In this document: one piece after another, positions 35,045 through 43,018 of the stretch
Numbering within the stretch: the first letter of the stretch is position 1
How the letters are laid out: every line of letters starts with the position of its first letter
Assembly (NCBI RefSeq): GCF_012912105.1
Contig: NZ_QMEA01000099.1
Span: 1 to 62,887, forward strand
Direction: 5' to 3'
DNA: 62,887 nucleotides
DNA from: Brasilonema sp. UFV-L1
GTDB taxonomy: Bacteria; Cyanobacteriota; Cyanobacteriia; Cyanobacteriales; Nostocaceae
Program-made: the position numbers and the translations under genes
Notes under the pieces: generated by a model
Told to the model about the DNA's origin: nothing
Databases searched by the model: none
Seen by the model: only the letters and a program-made list of their open reading frames with translations

Positions 35045-36565
35045 TCAGTTAGTGACAGTAGCTAAGTGCGGTGTTGATTCTGTTCGTAAAACTCGCTTCA
35101 GGACTTTACCTGTTGGGTTCTTAGGAAGTGAATCCACGAAGTCAATGATGCGGGGGACTTTGTAAGTTGCCATCCTCAAAGAACAGAATTCAATGATTTG
35201 TTCTTCTGTGAGTGCGTGACCAGCCTTAAGTACGATGTTTGCCTTGACTCTCTCTCCTTTCAAATCATCAGGTACGCCATAGACTGCACATTCAGCAACT
35301 GCGGAATGTTGATAGATAACATTTTCTACTTCACTTGGATAGACCTTAAATCCAGAAACGTTGACCATATCTTTTTTGCGATCAACGATATAGAAAAAGC
35401 CATCTTCGTCCACGCGACCGATGTCGCCAGTATGAAACCAACCATTTTTAATCACTTCAGCAGTTTCAAATGGGCGATTCCAATAACCAAGCATGACGTT
35501 TGGTCCCTTAATGACTATCTCACCCGACTCGCCAGGTTGTACTTGATGACCATAATCATCAACAATTTTCATTTCCACGTTTTCAATCGGAGTTCCAATG
35601 GAACCAACTTTATATTTCAGGTCATGGTTGTAACAAGCACATGGTGATGTTTCCGTCAAACCATACCCTTCATGAATGACTTTTCCGTATTTATCTAGCC
35701 ATTTCTGTGCAATTTCAGCGGGCATGGGTGCTGCTGCTGAGAAATAATAACGCAAGCTTTGAAGATTTTCAAAAGAGATGTCTGTATTCAGCAGTTCTAT
35801 AAAAATTGTCGGAACACCAAAGAACATTGTGACCTGATGGGTGCTGATAGCCTCAAGAACCTGCTCAAGCTTAAACCTGCGTTGCATGATAATGGTGGCG
35901 CAGACGTTGAGTCCAGCGTTGAGAATAGCGTTTTGACCAAAGCAGTGAAACAGTGGTAGAGAAAGCAGCAATCGGTCATCTGGTTGCATTCCACAGCAAC
36001 GATTATGGGAATACATATTGGAAACGATGTTACCGTGAGAAAGGGTAGCTCCTTTTGGGAAACCAGTTGTTCCTGATGTATAAACAATGCTAGCAGGAGC
36101 GTGGCGATCCATTTCCACAGCATGTGCTTCCTCTGAAGCACTTTCCATAACTTGTGCTAAAGTTATTCCCTTATTTGCTTGACCTTCTGCAATCAAAATG
36201 TGTTGCAGTTCGTATAAGTCTGCCTCTAGCACCTGTTCGCTTTGCAACTCTGTTGTGATGATGGCTTTAGCTGCACAATCATTGAGAATGTAGCTAACTT
36301 CAGCGCTTTTAAGCATCACGTTGACTGAGACAGCAACAGCACCAATTTTGAGAATTCCAAGATAAGAAATAATGAATTCTGGGATGTTTGGCAAAAACAA
36401 GGCTACGCGATCGCCTTTGTTAATTCCCAATCCCCGTAAACCATTTGCTACACGATTGGTTAGCTGGTTAAGCTGTTTGTAAGTAAAAGACTTATTCTCA
36501 AAAATCAGAGCTGTTTTGTCAGGAAATAACAGATGACCTCGTTCTATGTGATGTGCGATGTTCAT
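35045..36565 (-). CDS. Acyl/aryl-CoA ligase (4-coumarate-CoA ligase-like)
   Basis: The protein is an ANL-superfamily adenylate-forming ligase. Counting from the upstream ATG at 36571, the ATP loop YTSGTTGFPKG is at 164-174 and YGLTETSP at 303-310. GWFHTGDIGRVDEDGFFYIVD lies further on, and the catalytic Lys489 is in NPTGKVLKRV. Such ligases activate fatty or phenylpropanoid acids with ATP and CoA. Next to a tyrosine ammonia-lyase the natural substrate is 4-coumarate, which is inference; the sequence alone does not exclude a fatty acid. I start at MNIAHHIE (36565), two codons after the first ATG. It is 46 bases after the P450 gene on the same strand. Confidence 0.87.
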   Translation of the reverse strand: MNIAHHIERGHLLFPDKTALIFENKSFTYKQLNQLTNRVANGLRGLGINKGDRVALFLPNIPEFIISYLGILKIGAVAVSVNVMLKSAEVSYILNDCAAKAIITTELQSEQVLEADLYELQHILIAEGQANKGITLAQVMESASEEAHAVEMDRHAPASIVYTSGTTGFPKGATLSHGNIVSNMYSHNRCCGMQPDDRLLLSLPLFHCFGQNAILNAGLNVCATIIMQRRFKLEQVLEAISTHQVTMFFGVPTIFIELLNTDISFENLQSLRYYFSAAAPMPAEIAQKWLDKYGKVIHEGYGLTETSPCACYNHDLKYKVGSIGTPIENVEMKIVDDYGHQVQPGESGEIVIKGPNVMLGYWNRPFETAEVIKNGWFHTGDIGRVDEDGFFYIVDRKKDMVNVSGFKVYPSEVENVIYQHSAVAECAVYGVPDDLKGERVKANIVLKAGHALTEEQIIEFCSLRMATYKVPRIIDFVDSLPKNPTGKVLKRVLRTESTPHLATVTN

Positions 36566-36616
36566 AATCAAAAAGATTCTTTTCGTTTAATGATATTTAC
36601 TTACTTCGACGACAAG

Positions 36617-38038
36617 TTAATGAGTTATTAATGCCTTTTGAGTATTTTGTTGATTCATTTGACCAAGGTCTACTCTTGGCTCTAATGTCATCAGGATGCC
36701 GTGGCGTGTTTGCAAAGTGAGTAGTGGAGCTCTCTCAACTGGGTATTCAGGCACCAGGTTCAGACGAAACTGTTGAGATACCATTGCAACAACTAACTGA
36801 ATTTCAGTCAAAGCAAAGATATCGCCTAAGCACTGACGTGAGCCGCCGCCGAATGGAAAGTAAGCATACCGTGGACGATTAGCAGATTGTTCTGGCGAGA
36901 AGCGTTCAGGATCAAACCCTTCGGGGTTATCCCAGAAAGCCGGTAGGCGATGCGTTACAAATGGACTCAGTAAGAGCATTGAGCCAGCTGGGATATGATA
37001 ACCGCCGATCACGTCGTCTTTCAAGTTATTGCGGGCGTAGACCCAAGCACCTGGGTAAAGCCGCATTGCTTCCTGGACAATCATTTTGGTATATTTTAGA
37101 TTGGGCAAATCTTCAAAAGTTGGAGTTCGCCCATCGAGTACCGTAGAAAGTTCCTTTTGCAATTGCCTCTCTACACTGGGATACTTAGAAAGCAAGTACC
37201 AAATCCAGCTTAGCACTGCGCCAGAGGTCTCAAACCCAGCAGAGAATAGTCCTACTATTTGGTCATGCAATTGCTGATCGCTCAAACCCTCGCCTGACTC
37301 ATCGCGGCTACTCATCAACATTGAGAGTATGTCATTAGGAGCATCGTTACCTTGCTGGCGTTCTTGGATGATCCGATTAGCGGTTGTGCGTAGTGTGTTT
37401 ATTGCTTGTAAAAACTGACGGTTTTTCGGTGTGGGGAAGCTGATAGGTGGTTTGAAGACAGCCCACAGGCGATCGCTCAGGAACTTATATATAGTATTCC
37501 ATGCTTGAATCAGTTCGGTGGTGTCGCTGCTGGTGTCGATACTCAATGTCGTCTTCAGAAGCATCTTCTGCGTCAGCAAAAGCATTTCGTCATATGCATC
37601 AAGTGTTGCACCGCGCTCCATTTGGTGCCAGCGCTCTAGCATCTGGGCGATGGTTGCAGTCATGTCATTGACCATCGCTGCAATTTGCTGGCGGTGAAAA
37701 CTCGGCTGCATCAGGCGACGCTGGCGACGCCATGAGTCACCCTCGCTAATCACCAAGCCTTCACCGATGACCAGCTTCATTTCTTGAAAATTTTCACCTT
37801 TTGTGTAGTTCTGAGGATTTTCTTGCAGAACATGCTTCACACAATCTGGGTGAGCGATGAGGTAAAGTTGTTGCGGACCGATTGCTCCCAAGTGGACAAC
37901 ATCACCATACTCACGCGCAGCATTGGTCAGGAATTGCAACGGATTTGATGCCATTTGCAGAAAACAGCCAATAATAGGGAGACCGCGCGGACCTGGGGGA
38001 GCTTTGTAGATGTTTGCAGATATATTGTTTTTAACCAT
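36617..38038 (-). CDS. Cytochrome P450, first of three by position
   Basis: The 473-residue P450 shows the proline-rich hinge PPGPRGLPIIG, the I-helix oxygen motif SAGFETSG, the ExxR motif in EAMRLYP and the haem loop FPFGGGSRQCLGD with Cys403. No membrane anchor is seen, so it is a soluble bacterial type resembling cyanobacterial CYP110 proteins (family by impression). No ferredoxin or reductase is encoded nearby, so it must borrow redox partners. With its two paralogues it could hydroxylate the aromatic rings or make a methylenedioxy bridge in the product. It lies 15 bases after the next P450 gene. Confidence 0.93.
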   Translation of the reverse strand: MVKNNISANIYKAPPGPRGLPIIGCFLQMASNPLQFLTNAAREYGDVVHLGAIGPQQLYLIAHPDCVKHVLQENPQNYTKGENFQEMKLVIGEGLVISEGDSWRRQRRLMQPSFHRQQIAAMVNDMTATIAQMLERWHQMERGATLDAYDEMLLLTQKMLLKTTLSIDTSSDTTELIQAWNTIYKFLSDRLWAVFKPPISFPTPKNRQFLQAINTLRTTANRIIQERQQGNDAPNDILSMLMSSRDESGEGLSDQQLHDQIVGLFSAGFETSGAVLSWIWYLLSKYPSVERQLQKELSTVLDGRTPTFEDLPNLKYTKMIVQEAMRLYPGAWVYARNNLKDDVIGGYHIPAGSMLLLSPFVTHRLPAFWDNPEGFDPERFSPEQSANRPRYAYFPFGGGSRQCLGDIFALTEIQLVVAMVSQQFRLNLVPEYPVERAPLLTLQTRHGILMTLEPRVDLGQMNQQNTQKALITH

Positions 38039-38053
38039 TATACTTTGCTTGTT

Positions 38054-39463
38054 CTACTTTGTGTGTAATGTGAATTCGTGGGTTTTTCGTGACTCCAATG
38101 TCATCAAAAGACCGTGGCGCGATCGCAGTGCGAGCCTTGTATCAACTTCGACTGGGTGTCCGGGCACTAGCTTTAGGCTTAAGTGCTGGGATATCATAGC
38201 GACAATCAACTGGATTTCTGTCGTGACAAAAACATCACCTAAGCACTGACGTGGTCCGCTACCGAATGGAAAGTAAGCATAGCGTGGACGGCTTGCTGAG
38301 CGTTCCGGTGCCCAACGCTCAGGCTCGAAGTTTTCGGGATTTTCCCAGAAAGCTGGGTGGTGGTGTGTCACATATGGACTCAGCACGATCATTGAACCAG
38401 CTGGGATATGATAGCCGCTTATTTGATCGTCAGCTATGTTGGTCATGCTTAAAATCCAGACAGCTGGGTAAAGCCGCATCGTTTCCTGAATAACCATTTT
38501 GGTATATTTCAGGTTGGGAAGATCTTCAAAAGTAGGGGTACGTCCACCTAGGACTGTTGCAAGTTCTTCTTGAAGCTTGCTTTCTACATCTGGATACTGA
38601 GAGAGCAAGTACCAAACCCAACCAAGCGAGGTTGCAGATGTATCAAACCCAGCAACAAATAACGCTACAATTTCGTCGCGCAGTAATTGATCGCTTAAAC
38701 CCTCACCGGACTCATCACGCGCACTCATGAGCATTGAGAGTACGTCATCGGGGTGATTGCTGCTTTGTTGGCGTTCCCGGATGATTTGGTACACAACTGT
38801 GTCAATTGTCTGCACTGCTTGCAGAAACCGAACATTTTTCGGTGTAGGTACACTCAAAGGTACTTTGAGAAAAGCCCAAATGCGTTCTGTGTGGAAAGCT
38901 AACACAGTATGCCACGCCTGGATGATCTGTGCAGTTTCGCTGCTGTTGGGATCAAGACTTAACAATGCTTTGATCACAATCTTCTGCGACAGTTCCAGCA
39001 TTTCGGCTGCAACATCGATCTGTGCATTCTCCATGCTGCGCCAATGTTCTATCAACTCCTCAATCACCTTGGTCATGAGGGTGACCATTGCTGCAATCTG
39101 CTGACGGTGATGAAAAGCGGGCTGCATCAAGCGACGCTGACGCCGCCAAGCCTCACCCTCGCTGTTTATTAAACCGTTGCCTACTAGTAGTGTAAAATCT
39201 TTATCTTTAAAGTTCGCACCTTTTATATAGTTGTGATAATTATCTTGGAAGACATGCTTCACACCGTCTGGGTGAGCAAACAGATAAAGTTGTTGTGGAC
39301 CTATTGTCCCTAAATGAACAACATCACCATACTCACGCGCAGCATTGGTCAGAAACTGGAGCGGATTTGACGCCATTTGCGGAAAGCAGCCAATAATTGG
39401 GTAACCGCGTGGACCTGGGGGAGTTTTCTGGATGTTTGGGGAGATACTTTGTTTTATCATCAT
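38054..39463 (-). CDS. Cytochrome P450, second of three by position
   Basis: The 469-residue protein is closely related to its neighbours. It begins MMIKQSISPNIQKTPPGPRG and has the I-helix motif VAGFDTSATS, with Asp where the other two have Glu. The ExxR motif is ETMRLYP and the haem loop FPFGSGPRQCLGD has Cys407. The Asp in the oxygen motif suggests a different proton-delivery site from the other two, so a different reaction is possible. Ends and spacing place it in the same transcript as the P450 downstream; a 262-base gap holding a repeat separates it from the one upstream. Confidence 0.93.
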   Translation of the reverse strand: MMIKQSISPNIQKTPPGPRGYPIIGCFPQMASNPLQFLTNAAREYGDVVHLGTIGPQQLYLFAHPDGVKHVFQDNYHNYIKGANFKDKDFTLLVGNGLINSEGEAWRRQRRLMQPAFHHRQQIAAMVTLMTKVIEELIEHWRSMENAQIDVAAEMLELSQKIVIKALLSLDPNSSETAQIIQAWHTVLAFHTERIWAFLKVPLSVPTPKNVRFLQAVQTIDTVVYQIIRERQQSSNHPDDVLSMLMSARDESGEGLSDQLLRDEIVALFVAGFDTSATSLGWVWYLLSQYPDVESKLQEELATVLGGRTPTFEDLPNLKYTKMVIQETMRLYPAVWILSMTNIADDQISGYHIPAGSMIVLSPYVTHHHPAFWENPENFEPERWAPERSASRPRYAYFPFGSGPRQCLGDVFVTTEIQLIVAMISQHLSLKLVPGHPVEVDTRLALRSRHGLLMTLESRKTHEFTLHTK

Positions 39464-39550
39464 GCTTTCCTTTATTCATCAAGGATTTACTATCAGATGT
39501 ATATCTTAAAAAAAATAGCGCTAACCAGATGAGATTTAATTATTCTTTTG

Positions 39551-39671
39551 ATACCAAGTTGTATGTATAAGGTAAACATATCGGTTTGGTGAGGTAGACT
39601 GTTGAGAATTCAAGTTAACTCTCAACAGTTAACAATTCCAATAAGTTACATATTTGAAGACAACTTGGTAT
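39551..39671. mobile_element. Palindromic MITE-like repeat inside the P450 operon
   Basis: ATACCAAGTTGT (39551-39562) and ACAACTTGGTAT (39660-39671) bound 121 bases. An inner hairpin pairs CTGTTGAGA with TCTCAACAG near 39600-39629. A half-end, GATACCAAGTTGTA, also occurs near 2064. It separates two of the P450 genes and could act as a terminator or processing site. Confidence 0.6.
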
Positions 39672-39725
39672 GAAGAACGCCCTCGTTATCTTCTTGCTTG
39701 TTCACTGCAACAATGACAAGCAAAT

Positions 39726-41150
39726 TTAGACTTTTGATGGATACTCCAATCTGGAGTGCTTAACAAAACTGGGACGTGGCTCTAATATCATTGGCAGACC
39801 ACCGCGTGCTTGCAGTACGAGCTTCGGCTCAAGTTCGAGCTGATATCCTGGTGCTGGGCGCAAACGATATTGTTGAGCTATCATGGCGAGAACCAACTGA
39901 ATTTCAGTCAAAGCAAAGACATCGCCCATGCACTGACGTGGTCCACCACCGAATGGGATATATGCGTGACGCTGACGCTCAAAGATTCGTTCTGGCGCAA
40001 AGCGCTCAGGCACAAAATCTTCAGGATTTTCCCAAACCTCTGGGAGGTGGTGCGTCACAAACGAACAGAGCATGATCATCGAGCCACCAGGGATATGATA
40101 GCCACCGAGTTCATCATCGCCTATGGTGCTGCGGCTGTTAATCCAGACAGCTGGATAAATCCGCATCGCTTCTTCAACAACCATTTTGGTATATTTCAGG
40201 TTGGGCAAATCCTCAAAGGTTGGGGTTCGCCCACCCAGAACTGTAGCAAGTTCTGAGTGTAATTTCTCTTCTACCGCTGGATACTGGGAAAGCAGATAAA
40301 ATGTCCAAGCAAGCGAAGTACCTGATGTTTCAAACCCAGCACCAATTAAAGCACTGATTTCATCACGCAACTGCTGGTCGCTCATCCCTTTTCCGGATTC
40401 ATCACGCGCCATCATGATCATTGATAAGATGTCATTAGGATCATCGTTGCTTTGCTGGCGTTTCTGGAAGATTGGCTGGAGGATTCCATCGACTGTGCGT
40501 ACTGCTTGGAGAAACTTGCGGTTTTTTGGTGTAGGAATGCTCAAAGGTAGTTTGAATACAGACCAAACGCGATCGCAGTGAAAGTCAAACGCGGTACTCC
40601 AACCACGAATCAGCTCAGCGCTTTCTTTACTGTCAGGTTCAAGACTCAATAACAACTTCAGAATGATTTTCTGTGTCAGCAACAACATCTGTTTAAACAT
40701 GTTGATTGGCTGAGCATTCTCCATACGACGCCATTCTTCAAGCATCTGGGCAGTGATATCAGTCATGACGGTTGTCATATTTGCGACCTGCTTACGATGT
40801 AAGGCGGGCTGCATCATACGACGCTGGCGTCGCCAGAGTTCGCCTTCACTACTGACCAGACCATTGCCGATGATGGCGGTCATCGCCTCATCTTTCTGAT
40901 AGTTCGATCCTTTGGTGTAGTTTTGTGTATTCTCTAAGAGCATATGTTTCAGACTTTCCGGATCAGTGACCAGGTAAAGCTGTTGTAAACCCATCGCTCC
41001 TAGGTGGACAACGCCACCATACTGACGCGTAGCATGAGTCAAAAACTGGAGTGGATTTGATGCTATTTGCGGAAAGTTACCAACAATGGGGAGACCGCGT
41101 GGCCCTGGGGGAGCTTTACGAATTACTGGGGAGATACTTTGTTTGATCAT
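39726..41150 (-). CDS. Cytochrome P450, third of three by position
   Basis: The 474-residue protein starts MIKQSISPVIRKAPPGPRG. It has the oxygen motif GAGFETSGTS, the ExxR motif in EAMRIYP and the haem loop IPFGGGPRQCMGD with Cys407. It is transcribed directly after the ammonia-lyase (33 bases between) and before the repeat element. It differs from the other two mainly in the substrate-recognition regions, for example VNMTTV-like text near residue 165 and the acidic C-terminal segment LELEPKL. Substrate is unknown. Confidence 0.93.
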   Translation of the reverse strand: MIKQSISPVIRKAPPGPRGLPIVGNFPQIASNPLQFLTHATRQYGGVVHLGAMGLQQLYLVTDPESLKHMLLENTQNYTKGSNYQKDEAMTAIIGNGLVSSEGELWRRQRRMMQPALHRKQVANMTTVMTDITAQMLEEWRRMENAQPINMFKQMLLLTQKIILKLLLSLEPDSKESAELIRGWSTAFDFHCDRVWSVFKLPLSIPTPKNRKFLQAVRTVDGILQPIFQKRQQSNDDPNDILSMIMMARDESGKGMSDQQLRDEISALIGAGFETSGTSLAWTFYLLSQYPAVEEKLHSELATVLGGRTPTFEDLPNLKYTKMVVEEAMRIYPAVWINSRSTIGDDELGGYHIPGGSMIMLCSFVTHHLPEVWENPEDFVPERFAPERIFERQRHAYIPFGGGPRQCMGDVFALTEIQLVLAMIAQQYRLRPAPGYQLELEPKLVLQARGGLPMILEPRPSFVKHSRLEYPSKV

Positions 41151-41183
41151 CTTGCTTTACGTCCTTTCTTCATTCAGGAATGC

Positions 41184-42893
41184 CTATGACTTAAAACTAG
41201 ACAAGATGTCGTTAACAGCTTCTACAATCTGACCGCCAGATGCAATATCTTCTGCAATGCGAGCAATGTGTAAGTCTAAAGCTTGTTCGTGGTCGTTCCA
41301 AATGTAGGGGCGGTCAGCAGAAGGTGCTTGTCCAACAACATCGCGCACGGCGAGATAGAGTTCTCGGGTTGCAGGTGATAGGGTGTCGCGGGCGTCATAA
41401 TGGTTAGCTACTGCATAGGTGCGTAAATCAACCGCTTGCACTCCAAACATGAGGGCGATCGCCATATACTGTTGGAAAATATCTACTGAGCGACGCGCTA
41501 AATTTGCAGAAGCAAAACCTTGGCTGTTGATATTTTGGTTGAACTGTTCAGCGTGGGTGGGGAATCTATCGGCGATAGAATTTCCATAGAAGGTCAACAA
41601 AGGCATAATCGAGTTGCCTGTGATTTGTAACCCCTTGAGTCCCATGTTCACAACACGCTCTTGGTTCCCAACTAACGAAGCGGGCAGTCCATTGTTAAAT
41701 TCTGGCGCTACCAAATAGGCTATTTGCACATCCAGATGTTTAGCTAACAAGCCAATGTAATAGCGCAGTTGATCCATTCCCACACCAACGTATTGACCCA
41801 AGAAATTGCCACCATGATAACTAGCTTGGTTCTTAACATCAATCAGTGGGTTGTCAGTCGCAGAATTAATTTCTATTTCAATTTGTCTGGCAATCTCTTC
41901 AATACCATCTACAATTGGTCCCATATACTGTGGCAGGCAGCGCAACGAATAACGGTCTTGAATTGGATGTTCACCGCGATAGTCGTGAGAACCGTCTAAC
42001 TCTTCACGTACTAGGCGTGAACCTGCAAGCAGATTTAGCATTTGTGCTGCTGCCTTTTTCTGCCCTGGATGTGGTTTTAGCTCATGAATAAATGGGTGGA
42101 AAGATTGATTTGTACCATTCAAACCTTGGATTGCGAGAGCGTGCGCACCCATCGCGAGGGCTAATAAAATTTTGGTGTCATATACACAGTTAGCAGCAAT
42201 GGCTGTCATGACTGAAGTACCATTCATCATTGCCAACCCTTCTTTAGGAAGTAGTTGCAATGGTTCTAAATTCAGTCTAGACAGAGCTGTTGGTGCGTCT
42301 AGTTCTTCACCGTTAAAGTCAACTTTATAATTGGAATCCAGACCAACCAGCGACCCACAGATGTAAGCTAAAGGCGTTAAATCTCCACTTGCACCGATTG
42401 AACCCAACTCATGTATATGGGGTGTGACACCAGCATTTAAAAACGTTTCCATACGCTGGATAAATTCCAAGCGAATACCAGATGCACCATACAAGTGAGA
42501 GTTGGCTCGTAACAGCATTGCTGCCCGCACATCAGCGTTTGATAACTTTTGACCTGCTCCTACTTTGTGATAGCGCATCAAGTTATTTTGGAGGAGTGCC
42601 GCACATTCACGGGAAACCACGACGTTTGCCATACCCCCGAAGCCACTTGTCACACCGTAAATTGCCGCTCCTGACTCTACAGCTTCGTGGATGTAATCAC
42701 AAGATGCTTGAACACCTTGCAAGATATTCTCATTATCAGTAACACGTACTAAGAAACCACGACGTGCAACATTGGCTACGTCTTCTATTGTCAGGTTTTG
42801 TTCGCCCAAAACGACGGTTTTTTCTGAACTCCCATATAGGGGAGATGACAAACGAGAAGTTGTGCTTTTGGTAAAGGATGCTGTTTTTTTCAT
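41184..42893 (-). CDS. Aromatic ammonia-lyase, predicted tyrosine ammonia-lyase (MIO enzyme)
   Basis: The enzyme removes ammonia from an aromatic amino acid to give the cinnamic acid analogue. The MIO prosthetic group forms from Ala168-Ser169-Gly170 (GSIGASGDLTPL), and the catalytic Tyr79 lies in YGVTSGFGG. The whole chain is very similar to the Anabaena variabilis PAL, but Phe107-Leu108 of that enzyme is Tyr108-His109 here (LMRYHKVGAG). A His at this position is the established switch to tyrosine in bacterial TALs, so the product should be 4-coumarate. Numbering uses the ATG at 42893, which aligns with the PAL start. An upstream ATG at 42932 and a TTG at 42938 are in frame. It follows the DAHP synthase gene. 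Confidence 0.9.
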   Translation of the reverse strand: MKKTASFTKSTTSRLSSPLYGSSEKTVVLGEQNLTIEDVANVARRGFLVRVTDNENILQGVQASCDYIHEAVESGAAIYGVTSGFGGMANVVVSRECAALLQNNLMRYHKVGAGQKLSNADVRAAMLLRANSHLYGASGIRLEFIQRMETFLNAGVTPHIHELGSIGASGDLTPLAYICGSLVGLDSNYKVDFNGEELDAPTALSRLNLEPLQLLPKEGLAMMNGTSVMTAIAANCVYDTKILLALAMGAHALAIQGLNGTNQSFHPFIHELKPHPGQKKAAAQMLNLLAGSRLVREELDGSHDYRGEHPIQDRYSLRCLPQYMGPIVDGIEEIARQIEIEINSATDNPLIDVKNQASYHGGNFLGQYVGVGMDQLRYYIGLLAKHLDVQIAYLVAPEFNNGLPASLVGNQERVVNMGLKGLQITGNSIMPLLTFYGNSIADRFPTHAEQFNQNINSQGFASANLARRSVDIFQQYMAIALMFGVQAVDLRTYAVANHYDARDTLSPATRELYLAVRDVVGQAPSADRPYIWNDHEQALDLHIARIAEDIASGGQIVEAVNDILSSFKS

Positions 42894-43018
42894 TGTAAGT
42901 TTACTTGGATTTTGTAGTGGTTGATTAAACATCTCCAAAAATCAAACTTGAGTCTATATAGGATAAAGTCTTCATGCTTATTTTCGGAGATGCCTGGTGA
43001 GAAAAATGATTAACTTGT

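Noticed and set aside
41184-42893. Histidine ammonia-lyase
   Set aside because: Sequence is nearly that of the cyanobacterial PAL along its whole length, and the gene context is aromatic secondary metabolism, not histidine use.
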